DNA from: Pictodentalium vernedei
Taxonomy: Eukaryota; Mollusca; Scaphopoda; Dentaliida; Dentaliidae
Assembly: GCA_031216915.1 (NCBI GenBank)
Contig: CM062292.1
Coordinates: forward strand, 204,559,262-204,623,261
Direction of reading: 5' to 3'
DNA: 64,000 bases
In this document: positions 23,756 through 34,127 of the stretch, piece by piece
Layout of the letters: each line of letters starts with the position of its first letter
Numbering within the stretch: position 1 is the first letter of the stretch
Notes under the pieces: model-generated
Told to the model about the DNA's origin: nothing
The model's database searches: none
Seen by the model: only the letters and a program-made list of their open reading frames with translations
Position numbers and translations under genes: made by a program

Positions 23756-24418
23756 ATGAGAACCAGAAATAAATTGTATCCGACGTTAGTGGACGACGAG
23801 GACGAGAAGCCGATCGACGTTTCGCCGACGGCGCCGTCGCTAGAAGAAAGAGAAAAAGGAGAGAGGTATCGCATCGATCAAATCAATAGAATCCAAGAGT
23901 ATCTAATTCGAGAGAGAGATTCTCGTCGATCCCTCAAGAAGAGGTATTCGCGTTTCGTGACAGTCGTCAATGCGATCGACACGACACTCATCACGATTTC
24001 TCAGGGTTTACACGCGGCTGGCATCGGATTTTTGTCGACCGCAGTCGGCATTCCGATCGTGTTGACCGTAGAAGGAGTGGCTCTCGCCGCCGGATTGTTT
24101 AGCACGCTCGGAAACTTTTTGAGTAGGAAATTATATCTGAAGGCGAGGAAACACGACAAGATTCGCGTCTTGGCCGACTCCAAGATCGACACGGTATCCG
24201 AAATGATCTCTATGGTGTTGAAAGATGGTAGAATATCGGACGGAGAATACTTCGCGATATTGAGTGAGAAAACGAAATACGATGCCATGAAAGAAGCCAT
24301 GAGAATCAAGACTCGTCAGATCATCAAGGAAGAGATGAAGGATTGTCTTGTGGAAAAGGGGAGGAAAGAGGCCAGGGAGGAATTCAGTAAGATGATAGAA
24401 CTCAAGAGCAGCAACTGA
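23756..24418 (+). CDS. Membrane-active Polinton protein with central hydrophobic hairpin
   Basis: A 220-residue protein. It has an acidic N-terminus (VDDEDEKPIDV), a charged helical stretch (EEREKGERYRIDQIN, residues 30-65), then a central hydrophobic region of about 55 residues (roughly 70-123: ITISQGLHAAGIGFLS, IPIVLTVEGVALAAGLF) followed by a basic lysine/arginine patch (SRKLYLKARKHDKIR), a short DGRISDGEY loop and a long charged C-terminal helix. The hydrophobic part fits one or two membrane passes or a membrane-inserting hairpin. I recognise the family as recurrent in invertebrate genomes next to Polinton-like genes, but its function is unknown to me. A role in membrane penetration or egress, alongside the PLA2 gene downstream, is inference. 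The frame is intact. Confidence 0.7.
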   Translation: MRTRNKLYPTLVDDEDEKPIDVSPTAPSLEEREKGERYRIDQINRIQEYLIRERDSRRSLKKRYSRFVTVVNAIDTTLITISQGLHAAGIGFLSTAVGIPIVLTVEGVALAAGLFSTLGNFLSRKLYLKARKHDKIRVLADSKIDTVSEMISMVLKDGRISDGEYFAILSEKTKYDAMKEAMRIKTRQIIKEEMKDCLVEKGRKEAREEFSKMIELKSSN

Positions 24419-24529
24419 AAAAAAAATATATATATATATATATAATAAGAACAGAATTTAAAAAAAAAAAAATATTAAATTTATATATAAAATAAAAAAC
24501 GAAATTAATTTTAAATAACTCTTAAAAAA

Positions 24530-25000
24530 ATGTATTGCGTAAAGTGTAAGAGAATTACCGAGACGAGTAATTCTAGAGAAGTGCGAACTAAAAATGACAG
24601 ACAGATGCTTCGCGGAATTTGTGACGTGTGTGGTTCTGTCAAGACACGATTCGTCAAAAAAAAGAACGTGAGCAAAGGTAAAGGCATCGTGAATAAAATG
24701 ATCAATAATCTACCTTTCGAAATGCATCTGCCCGGTCACAGTTTCATGGGACCCGGAACGAAATTGAACAAGAGACTCAACGCCGATCTGACACCCAAAT
24801 CTTGGAGCAAACCTGTGAATAGGGTGGACGCGGCCGCATATGATCATGATCTGTGCTACGCCGGACATCCCGACACCAAGACTCGCAACGATGTCTGCGA
24901 CAAAAACATGTTGTGGAAATTGAGAGGCATATCGAATCCGACCAGGAGAGAGAAGATGGAATGTTCACTGGTTGGCAATCTGATCGGTGCGAAACGTTGA
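24530..25000 (+). CDS. Zinc-ribbon / parvovirus-like phospholipase A2 fusion
   Basis: A 156-residue protein with two parts. Residues 3-34 hold C3-x2-C6 and C31-x2-C34, a zinc ribbon like DUF5679. Residues 61-110 hold LPFEMHLPGHSFMGPGTKL, with the G74-P-G76 calcium-loop signature, then DAAAYDHDLCY, where H106-D107 is the catalytic pair of secreted and parvoviral VP1-type PLA2. A C-terminal tail has more conserved charges. Viral PLA2 domains hydrolyse the sn-2 bond of phospholipids and help particles leave endosomes, so an entry role is likely by analogy. The frame is intact with all catalytic residues present. It ends at 25000 and overlaps the possible integrase start at 24987 by 14 bp. Confidence 0.85.
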   Translation: MYCVKCKRITETSNSREVRTKNDRQMLRGICDVCGSVKTRFVKKKNVSKGKGIVNKMINNLPFEMHLPGHSFMGPGTKLNKRLNADLTPKSWSKPVNRVDAAAYDHDLCYAGHPDTKTRNDVCDKNMLWKLRGISNPTRREKMECSLVGNLIGAKR

Positions 25001-25855
25001 TTCGTATGGGGCGTTCCAAAAAAAAAGTGCTTCTGAAAAGAAGAAACGAATATTGACGAGCGAATTGGACGAGGAGTTACACAAAACCATAGTGCGTAAA
25101 TTTCGAAAGAGAAGGGTGTTCGTGAAGGGTCTGGATGATATTTGGTCTGCCGACTTGGTCGACATGAGATCGTTTTCGAGGTGGAACGAGGGCGTCAAAT
25201 ATTTATTGACGGTCATCGACGTGTTTTCCAAATACGGTTGGATCAGAGCTTTGAAGAATAAATCGGACCTCTCATCGCCGAGGCTCTGAAGAGCATGTTA
25301 GACTCGTCTTCTCGAAAACTGAGTAAATTGTGGGTGGATAAGGGAAAGGAATTCTACAACAAGGACGTTCGTCGATTGGTAGACCTCTACTCGATCGAAA
25401 ACGAAGAGAAAGCCAGCGTGGTGGAACGTTGGAATCGAACAATGAAGGAAAAGATGCACAGATACTTCACGGCGAATTCGACCAAGAAATACATATACGC
25501 TCTGAACGGTCTGGTCAAAGATTACAACAACACACGACACAGATCGATCAAGATGACTCCCGCGGAAGCTAGCGATCCTCGAAACGAAAAACGGGTCTAC
25601 GCGAATCTATATCCTGAGAGATCTAAGATCAGGAAGAAGTCTAGAACGCCGAAATTTGCGGTCGGCGATCGAATGAGAATCTACGCTTATAAGAAGCACT
25701 TCGAAAAGGGTTATACTCCTCGATGGACCTCGGAAATCTTCGTGATAATCAAAATATTTCACACCAATCCGGTGACTTACGAAATCAAAGCTTTGGATGG
25801 AGAAGAGATCATCGGAAAGTTTTACGAACAACAATTACAGAAGACAAAGTTTTGA
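24987..25855 (+). pseudogene. Retroviral-type (RVE) integrase of the Polinton, one frameshift
   Basis: DDE integrase that would insert the linear element and make the 6-bp target duplication. The first frame (24987-25289) holds a basic N-terminal region and the first catalytic aspartate in WSADLVDM, followed by YLLTVIDVFSKYGW. The second frame (25295-25855) holds the second aspartate in LWVDKGKEF, the glutamate in VVERWNRTMK, the YNNTRHRSI motif, and a C-terminal SH3-like/chromo-like region (FAVGDRMRIYAYKK, GYTPRWTSEIF, YEIKALDGEEI). The frames are offset by a net loss of one base around 25265-25280, between the first and second catalytic aspartates. All three catalytic residues are otherwise conserved. 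A compensating sequencing correction is possible. Confidence 0.88.
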
Positions 25856-25910
25856 TGAAGAAGACAAAATTTTTTTTTATTTACTCTCTTTAACATTTTA
25901 TTGTTTACAC

Positions 25911-25934
25911 ACATATATATAAGAGAGAAAAAAA
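25911..25934 (+). promoter_or_regulatory. TATA-type promoter motif upstream of the capsid gene
   Basis: ACATATATATAAGAGAGAAA lies about 80-100 bp before the ATG at 26016. Same TATATATA-(A/G)-GAGAG-A-rich layout as at 23188, 35404 and 35484. Confidence 0.5.
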
Positions 25935-26015
25935 TAATAATAAAAAATAATTAAAAACTATTTTTAGATAAAAAAGCAAGTTAATTAATAAACAAAAAAC
26001 TAAAAATCCTTTAAA

Positions 26016-27253
26016 ATGACAAATATACTAGATATAGCACAAAGCATAGTGAAAGATGAAAGTATTCAAGAATATGAGGTTCACGAATATGAACCGGTGA
26101 CCGGAACGAGTTTGAACAATGCGGGAGAGATAAGAATCAACGTCGAAACTAAAGATCTATTTGTACATCCTAGCAAGAGTTACATAGTGGTGCAGGGACG
26201 TCTCACCAAGGAAGATGGGAGCGACTACGCCATTACATAGTTACTCTAGCCAATAATGGCATCATGCATCTATTCAGTAACATAAAATACATGCTATCCG
26301 GACAAGACATAGAATCTGTGTTTCATCCCAGTCAGGCCACCACAATGTTCGGACTCTTGACGTATCCTGATGATTTTTCGAAATCCAGAGGACTTAATCA
26401 GTTGTGGGTGAAAGACACCGTAGGCCCTGCTAGCGCAGGTGCCGCCTTGATATTCGACTACGTCGTCAAGACGTCCAGACCTAAAGGAACGTTTTCGTTC
26501 AGGATACCTTTGAAACACATCTTCGGATTTGCGGACGATTACAACAAGATCATGTACGGATTCAAACACAATCTGATGTTGATTCGAAAAGGAAACGACG
26601 ATGCAATAGTGAGACTCACTACAACCGATGCGGGTAAGATAACTCTACACAAGATACCGTGGTTCGTTCTGCACATGGAGCCTTTGATTGTGGAGAAAGC
26701 GCATCTCTACAAGATCATAGAATCTAAGAGTAAATTACCCATGGGATTTAGAATGAGACAGTGCGAAATGGCTAGCATTCCTCCCTCCATGAATCACTTC
26801 GATTGGAGATTGACGGTGAAATCCGCTTCCGAGAGACCGCGTTTCATCGTGGTTGCATTTCAGACCGATAGGGACGGGTCTGAGGAAAAGAATGCATCGC
26901 TGTTCGATCACTGCAGTTTGAGAAACATGCAAGTGTTTCTGAACGCCACGAGATATCCAGCAATCGATTACAATGCGTCGTTCGACAAGAACGATTTCTG
27001 CAGACTGTACGGCGATGCCGCTGATTTTAGAAAGAAGTATCATGGTCTAGACGAATTGATAAGCAACCCCAACATATCTCCCGGCGAATACAAGTCGATG
27101 TATCCCATGTTCGTATTCGACATCAGTAAACAGAGTGAACGACTCAAGAGTAGCGTCTTAGACATTCAGATCAAGATGCAATTCGATAGGAACGTTCCGA
27201 GAAAAACCGAAAACCTTCGCCCTGGTCCTGTTGGACAGAGAATTACAATTTGA
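26016..27253 (+). pseudogene. Candidate major capsid protein, one frameshift
   Basis: Two frames, 26016-26240 (74 residues) and 26264-27253 (329 residues), together fit one protein of about 410 residues. The first starts MTNILDIAQSIVKDES and has YEVHEYEPVTGTSLN and LFVHPSKSYIVVQGRL. The second has FSNIKYMLSGQDIESVFHPS, LGLLTYPDDFSKS-like sequence (FGLLTYPDDFSKSRGLNQLW), GTFSFRIPLKHIFGF and YKSMYPMFVFDISKQSERL. I recognise a widespread family in invertebrate genomes that sits with penton, ATPase and protease genes. Length and context suit a double jelly-roll capsid, but the fold cannot be seen from sequence. A net one-base loss near 26235-26255 breaks the frame. Confidence 0.68.
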
Positions 27254-27465
27254 ATCGGACGGAAATAAGATGTCGATCATTCGATGAGAGACGAGTGTGA
27301 AAAAAAAAGAAAAAACAAAAAAAAAAAAAGTAATGAGTAATTATTAAAAACCAAAAAACAAAAAAGAATAAAAAAATAAATTCGTTTTAATGATATTTTT
27401 TTAACAAAAAAAAAAAGTTTCATCCGAGAAAAAATCGTCTTTTTTCAACATTCTCGACGTACAAA

Positions 27466-28014
27466 ATGTTACAATTCCTAAGTAGTCACGTAGAAAAAGA
27501 AATACACGTTCCATTTTCATGTTTGAAAAAAAAAAGATTTTTACGATTACGTTCTGAATTATTTAAAAGATCGCGTGCTATTCACTCGAGAGAAACAAAA
27601 AGGATATTTCGTGACGAAGATATTAAAACTCAAACAGATCTTAGATTGTTCGATCCTGTGCGATCGTCTCTCCGTCCGTCAGATGTTCCATCCTGTGTTG
27701 CAAGCCAAAAAACAAAAAAAAAGATGTGGAAAAATGGTTAGGTAAACAGCGGGATAGATGGTTGGAAATGAGAAGAATGAGACGCTTTCCACCATCACCA
27801 CTACCTTCTGAAGAGAATGGTAATGATGCGAGTGTTACCAAGAGATGCACAACATTCGTTCATAATTATGATTCGGATCAACAAAAGTGTTGTTATAAAC
27901 ATATCATATCACAAAGAAAAAGAAAAAGAAGAATCTACGCTGAAAATTGAGAAAAAAGGAAACGTTATTATAATATATGGTGATAGTGAAGAAGAAGGAA
28001 AACAAACAAAAAAA
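27466..28014 (+). pseudogene. Unrecognised basic protein, frame broken in A-runs
   Basis: I do not recognise this gene. Three overlapping open frames succeed one another: 27466-27741 (basic, starting MLQFLSSHVEKEI, with RSRAIHSRETKRIF and LFDPVRSSLRPSD), 27726-27950 (EKWLGKQRDRWLEMRRMRR, then FPPSPLPSEEN and KRCTTFVHNY), and a short acidic/lysine-rich tail to about 28014 (IEKKGNVIIIYGDSEEE). The first switch coincides with an A-run at 27711-27722 and the second with the AAAGAAAAAGAAAAAG tract near 27915-27935, so slippage, assembly error or decay could all explain it. It is the last gene of the rightward block and ends at the convergent hairpin. The high charge suggests a nucleic-acid-binding or core protein, but that is speculation. 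Confidence 0.4.
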
Positions 28015-28039
28015 AATGAGATCTAAAGATGATCTCATT
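28015..28039. terminator. Bidirectional terminator-like hairpin at the first convergent junction
   Basis: AATGAGATC, a 7-base loop, then GATCTCATT, with an A-run on the left and a T-run on the right, so each strand sees a stem followed by T. It separates the rightward block from the leftward fibre gene. A near copy lies at 36100-36124, the other convergent junction. Confidence 0.6.
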
Positions 28040-28278
28040 ACTTTTTTTTTGTTTTTTTTTGTTTTTAATAATCACACATTATTTTTTTTAATTCATTATT
28101 TTCCATGCGTTCACTGTTTGTTCAAAGAATCTAGTTCGATCAGTAGACTCACCACGGAAGTGGTGGCTTTGGGATTATTGGTTTTCGTGACGAAATTAAT
28201 CCTGTCTCCAGCGTTCACTTTGAGAGGCGTGCTGAACGTGCTAACATTTGCATGTTGATTCTCAGTCTTTTCGACGCT

Positions 28279-29465
28279 CTATCTCTTATCGCTCTCCACA
28301 CCATTCACAATGAGATTGACGACCGCTCTGTTATTCAAATCCGAGGAAGCCAGACTCATTCGAAGGATTTCACCTCCCAGCGGCATGGGATATCCCACCT
28401 GACCATGTTTCGATCCGCTACCTCCATTTCCGAAAGACCACTCAGCTTTTCCTTCATCTAAGGTGCCGGCCTCTTTGGCCCACACGGTGATCAATTGTCT
28501 AGCATATTTGACTTTCTCCACCACCGAAATCAGGGTGCAGGCATCCGTCATGTTCACGGGATCCGGTAGATTCGTAAACGCGTGTCCACCCATGTCTAGT
28601 TTACCTTCCATGATGTCGCCCTTTCTCCAGACCGAGTTGTCATCCATGTACTTTCTGCTGACCACGCTGGAATCGAATTCAGGATCGTGATTGAGTCCGA
28701 ATAAATTCTTACCATTCATGTCGATGCCACCCTCCATGGTTCCGCCAGATTGTTTGTTCAGGTAGAGATCATCCACTTGCGATTCTAGGTATTCTTGTGA
28801 TTGTATCACGGCAGAATCTACGTAGCCCTTGTTGACCGCGGTTGAGTCCGCATCCGTGTTGTCGATCTTCGACAGATTCAATATCTTGTTGAATCCCGCA
28901 TTCAGATCCGATTTCATTTCTCGTCTGTCAGACTTTCTCTGTTCTAGATCTACGTAGTGTTTGGTCGCCAAGTCCTTGGGATTTGTGGGAGTGGCCCCGT
29001 TCGTTATCTTGTTAGAATTGGCGTTCAATTCCGAGTGCATCGTTTTCGTAACGTATCTATTTCTCAGGCGTTCGCTGAATCTCGTGTGAGAGTCATCCGC
29101 GTATCTCTTAGTCGTGGCATTGGTGGGATCTATGGGATTCACAACATTCACCAAACGTTTGGATTTCAGATCCAGATCGTCGGTTATGGTTTTATCCACG
29201 TAATTATCCAGCAGGATTCGTTCGAAATCGGTGTTCCACCTGTCGACGTATTTTTTAGTCGCAGCATCTGCGAGATCTATCGGCTCGGGAAGATTGTAGA
29301 GCTTCTTATCATTCATGTTCAAAGGTTCTTCTCGAGGTTCGTATCTCGAACGTAACGTTCGTCCAAGTTGGCAATGTCGTAACCATCGTCAACTTCGAAC
29401 GTCTTCCTCTTCTTTCTCGGGTTGACTTTTTCGTCGTCACTTCTACCAAATTTATCGACTGGCAT
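28279..29465 (-). pseudogene. Fibre-like repeat protein (possible receptor-binding spike), one frameshift
   Basis: The start ATG is at 29465. The first ~48 residues are basic then acidic (NPRKKRKTFEVDDGYDIANL). After a net one-base loss near 29340-29356 the frame continues to 28279 for 347 residues. This part has at least five degenerate repeats of about 35-50 residues, each built around (A/T)xxxYVD: DAATKKYVD, NATTKRYAD, DLATKHYVD, AVNKGYVDS, VVSRKYMDD, alternating with KxLxNLxxP-type turns. This is the pattern of trimeric phage tail-fibre shafts. The C-terminus (about 100 residues, WAKEAGTLDEGKAEWSFG onward) looks like a globular knob. By analogy with adenovirus, a basic tail plus shaft plus head suggests a penton-anchored spike. 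The fibre call is inference from architecture. Confidence 0.6.
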
Positions 29466-29625
29466 GTTGTTATGGGATTCTTTTTTTGGTTTTTAGAAAA
29501 ATATGTTCAAACGCAGTTTATTAAAAATGAACTATGTTATTTTATTTTTCGTTTTTATTCGATTAAAATTTTTTTAAAATAATTTTTTATCTTTATATAT
29601 ACTATAAAAAAAAAAAAATCTCTCT

Positions 29626-30060
29626 CTAATGTAAATCATTGAGCATGTCTTGAAATTGATCTCCTTCAGACCATCTCTTGAGAATGTAGAGACACAGGTG
29701 ACCGCAAAACACTTGATCTGGTGATTGCACTTGTTCCGTGTTGTAACGAACCATCGATTTGTTGAAATAGTTCTTTATTTCTTTTGGCGGCGAGATTCCA
29801 TAGCTGTCGAAATAATAATTTTTCTTCTTACCGTTCTTGATCCACGCCACCCAGTGAGTGCCTTCACCCATTGAATCATCTAGATTTAAAATTCCGCATT
29901 CCGATTGTCGAGGTCTTCTCTTCGGTAAGGCATCTCTGGAAAATACTCCTAGAAAATCTTTGATTTTCAAATCTTTTGCCGCATTCAACAGATCGATGTT
30001 GGATAGGGGTTCGTTAGGTAAGACGACACCTTCTACGGATATCTTTATTTTCTTATTCAT
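29626..30060 (-). CDS. Adenain-like (Ulp1-fold) maturation cysteine protease
   Basis: A 144-residue protein carrying the catalytic set of adenovirus-type proteases: H69 in GTHWVAW, D85 in YYFDSYG, Q112 in EQVQSPDQ and C119 in VFCGHLCLY. Spacing matches the family, where Gln lies seven residues before Cys and builds the oxyanion hole. In adenoviruses and by inference in Polintons this enzyme cleaves capsid and core precursors during virion maturation. Likely substrates here are the pVI/pX-like and core-like products at 36254 and 38731. The frame is intact. The ATG at 30060 overlaps the end of the polymerase frame (30053) by 8 bp. Short for the family but complete in motifs. Confidence 0.92.
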   Translation of the reverse strand: MNKKIKISVEGVVLPNEPLSNIDLLNAAKDLKIKDFLGVFSRDALPKRRPRQSECGILNLDDSMGEGTHWVAWIKNGKKKNYYFDSYGISPPKEIKNYFNKSMVRYNTEQVQSPDQVFCGHLCLYILKRWSEGDQFQDMLNDLH

Positions 30061-33000
30061 AAATGCATATATATTTTTTTTTATTTATTTTATTATAATT
30101 TACTAAAAATGATGTTATTTTTTTTTCTATTTTTTTTCTTTTTCTTTTTAAACTAACTTTCTCGATGTCACTATCGATTTCTATAATTTTGTGTTCATCT
30201 AATTCTTCTTGATTTTCTGGAATCCTATCATCCACAATCGTATCTGGAATCTTATCATCCACAATCGTATCTAGAATCCAATCATCCACATTCATATCGT
30301 CTAAAATTAGATCCAAAGTCCAATGTCCACGTGCCAAAGTGCTTATTTTATCGTCTAACATGAATCTCTTATCGTCGTCGGCCATTAGTGAAATCTTGTT
30401 GACTATTTCGGTATACAAGTCGTGATTTTCGCTTCGAATCGATTTCATAGTCTTATACACCGGACCACTTCCTAACAAACAATCTTTATACTCTTGGAAA
30501 GAGATGTTTTTCTTCACCACGCATGCTTTAACTCCTTTGGACTTCTTGATCTCTTCATCATTTTCTAGACGATAAGCATACAGTTTGGGTCTCAAGCCCA
30601 CGAATTCGACGATCTGTTTACCGCAGCTCTCGTCCTTAAATTTACCCAACACCTTCTTGTTGTCATTCGATTGAATGTTGGACAGGTGATCGACGGGATA
30701 ATTGCTCATGTCGAACCACTCGGCCACGTCTCAGTAGACATCTTTCATCTCTATCTCGTAAACTAAACTATCCATGTCGGTGAACAGTAGTTTGGCTTTG
30801 TCACCAAATTTTCGTTTGACGTAATCGTAGTGAAACTCGTACATCAATCGCTTGCTGATATCTAAGATGATCGGTCTGAGATAATAGGTTTGTCGAACTT
30901 CAGGTGCGTCTTTGCATGTGAACGGCCACTAGATTTTCGTCGAATATGGTTCAGTGTTTGTAATTGGGTTTCACCACTAATTTTTTAGCTTTTTTCTCAG
31001 ATGTGACGAGTCGAACGTCGGTTCTCTTCCTGATGTTTTCCATCGATTTGCCGTACACACAGTTGTTCCTGAGTTTGAAGAAATCTTTTTCGAAATCATT
31101 CTCGGCTCAAGTTCTGAGATTCGTGTTGAGATCGATGTATTTTTTCATCCAAGGCTCTTCGTCGAATCGAATGATGCGATGTATGTCGACTAATTTCATC
31201 CCGTAATTGATGTACTGTTTCAAATTCTCGCTGTAGACGACGTAGTTACGTTTGTTAAATAAATTGGGAATGAGTTTTTCCTCGTCTCCTTCGTTCGGTT
31301 CCATTCGTTCGGGAGCTAGCGGATAATCGTTGTGTGGATCGTGTAATTCTTCCGGATAGTTCAAATCGACTTCTAAAATGCAAGGATAGTCTCTCCATTT
31401 TTACATCTCTTCCGGTTCCTTCACCCATTCGAAATTTCTAATCGGTAAAGGATGACTCATAGCCCAACCGTACAGATTATTGGCGTCCCAATACTGTATG
31501 TATTTAGTCGACCGTTTCGAATTGAAACCTTCTTTCATGTAGGGATTGTTAGCCTCAGAATATCTGTGGGAGATCATCGAGACACATGTCCACGTCAGAT
31601 AATAATTCCAATTGGACTTCGGTGGTCTTCAACAGAGCGTCCCATGCCAGACCGGGTGCGGTGAAATACCAAGCGGGATCCAGATCGTAATTTTGATGAC
31701 AGACGTCTCGAAAATTTTCGAACACGTCTGCCAAGAGCAGAACATTGGTCTTCAGATAGAGATCGTGATAATATCTCATGGTTTTCATATCGAATGATTT
31801 CCACACGTTTTTGGCGTGTTCGTAATTCTCGTCGGAAATGTCGGATTCGTATAATTTCGAATAAAAATCATCTTTTGAAGGTAGTGCGGTGTCTTCGAAT
31901 CTCTTTAGATCGTTCATGTAATCGTAAGGATAGACTCCTTTCCTCAACATGACGTCTACTCGTTCTCCGAAATGTTCGCTTGTGATTTTAAATTTATCCT
32001 TGCTCATGTTATCGACTAATTTTTCCAGAGTGGTCGACATGAATTTAAAACTGTCGATGAAACGTATGCATCTACGAATGGATTTCATTTTTTCTTCCAA
32101 CGTCTCTCCGTCGATTACTTTTTTCTTCTCCATGAGCTTCCATTTCGTGAAGGAAATGTATCTTTCTTCGCTGTTCGCGATGCAATTTAATTCTTCGTGT
32201 GAGGTGCCGAGATTTTTCACGAACAGATGACTGTCGTAACCCGAGAGATTGTGAAACATCACCGGATAGAAAGCGGCATCTCGATATTTTAAATTACACT
32301 TGCTGTGATCCGGACCATGAAACAGACCCGTGTAATGATCGTGGTCTCTGACCTTCTTATTTTCCTCCGAATTCTCGTCGAACGATTGTCTGCATATGTG
32401 ACATTCGGTGGCTCTGTTATTTTCGTCCTGCTGCTCTCGCGTGATGATCATTTTTGCTGGAGTTTTGAATTTGTTGTATAACATTTGAATTTTCGATTCT
32501 AACTCTTCCACGAACCTTTGTGCCACGTCGTCGTCTTCGCACTGTTTCGTGTAGGTGAAGGGACCCATGTCGTGTTGCGAGTCGAAAGCGCATTTCACGT
32601 AAATGCAATAGCCTGAAGGTATGTGTTTTTGATATCTTTCGACGTAACTTTGAAGAGCGTTGGGTTGACAGGAACTCATTTTCGCGGTGAAACATTCGAA
32701 ATCGGCGTACACGACGAATGGTACTTCTAACCTTCTATTGTGATTTTCAAACTTCACGATGGTGTTGGGTTTGGGCATTTCGACGGCGACACCTTGATTT
32801 TCGTTGCAATATTTTTGATGTTTCGCTAATGAATTTTCGCTGTGAAACACGTTCATGCAATTGTAACATAAAGATATCTTTCCTTTATGATTATTATTTT
32901 GTTTCGACAGTAATCGGGTCGGATATTTAACCCCACAATAATGATGATTGTCACCATTCAAAATAAATAATAAAATAATCGTCTTTTCTCTTCCGAGATA

Positions 33001-34013
33001 CGAAGTCTGTCTGAGAGGATAGATCTTTTGATTTTCGTCATCGTATCCTAAGACGTTCACCGCTACGGTGGGATTTTGAGCCTCAAAACGTTCGATATGT
33101 TTTAACTCTGTTGGAAAAGTCACTCCGGTCCAATCGAGATTTTTAGAAGTTTCCACGTAATGAGAAACTCTATCAAAGTTTATTTCGACAGGGTATAAAG
33201 TGGAGGTGACTGCCCATTTAAAACATGATCATCTTTATTTCTCACGTTGACCACTGCGTGTTTCTTAGTCAAGAAATACGGTAATTCCAAGTAGGAAGAT
33301 CCTTTCAACGGATCGTTTTTATTTATGTGAATTTCGAGTTTCAACACCTCATCGAACGTCCAATTACTACCTTCATGTTGATAATTCGCGAGAGACGTCA
33401 ACATCTTATCTTTCATCTTTTCGAAAACGTCCGATAAATCTGAACCTCGAAATATGGGTTCGACGTTAGATCTGAAATATGCATTTTCCACGATGCTCTC
33501 GCCCGACTTCACGTCGATTTTATTCATTATGCAATGTAGTATCATCTTAATTTTTAAACCCACGTTCATGTATTCGTGAAACAAATCCAATACTTCTTTC
33601 TTCACCCATTCCATGAACAATTTTGGATTGACTTTCTTGAACGAGGGAACCACATCAAAAGTTTTAAAAATGCCTTTGCTCGCACTCTCCTGTTCTACGG
33701 GTTTCGATTGGAATAGTTCCGCAACGAGTCGTGTTACATATTCTTCTCCTTTCTCTTCGTCAATTGCTCATTGAATTTCGCTCGATATATCTCGTTTGTC
33801 TTGAATCTGAAGTGCATCACTCGTTTCCGTTTTAGTTTTTCTTTTCTTTTCTTTGGAAACTTGATGTTCTTCAACGGCTTTTCATTTAGTCGTCTTCTTA
33901 TTTTTCACAATCAAAACGTTTTCGGTTTTTTTCGACGTCAGCATTTCGATTCCTTTTACTATCTTCTCATTTTTCACAACCGATGCATCTTTTGATGTCG
34001 TTGCTATCGACAT
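30053..34013 (-). pseudogene. Protein-primed family B DNA polymerase (pPolB), multiply broken
   Basis: It would copy the linear element from terminal-protein primers. From ATG 34013: a lysine-rich N-terminal extension with in-frame TGA at 33882-33884 and 33768-33770; a domain to 33180; a one-base shift; then 33156-31555 with the exonuclease motif VVYADFECF and an embedded HNH/endonuclease VII-like zinc site (CHICRQSF ... RDHDHYTG ... CNLKYR). Near 31575-31590 the frame changes with a probable short deletion. Polymerase motif A (YWDANNLYGWAM) follows, then TAA at 31401, TGA at 31107 and 30951, motif B region (KLRNNCVYGKSMEN), further shifts near 30890-30920, motif C (FTDMDSLVYEI, about 30755-30787) and TGA at 30731. 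The C-terminal part ends in DD-x-IP-D-T-I-V repeats. Total about 1,320 codons, usual for Polintons. Clearly non-functional as assembled. Confidence 0.9.
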
Positions 34014-34127
34014 TTCGTTTGCCTTTCTAGCATTTTGCAAATATTCTTGTATGACATCAATTTTTTTTGATTTAGTTCTATGAGTTAAATTTTAAATTCA
34101 ATTTTTTTTCTTTAATGTGTTTTTTAT

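Noticed and set aside
28010..28050. CRISPR-like or tRNA-like element at the convergent hairpin
   Set aside because: Only one hairpin per site, no spacer array, and symmetric A/T runs point to a terminator.
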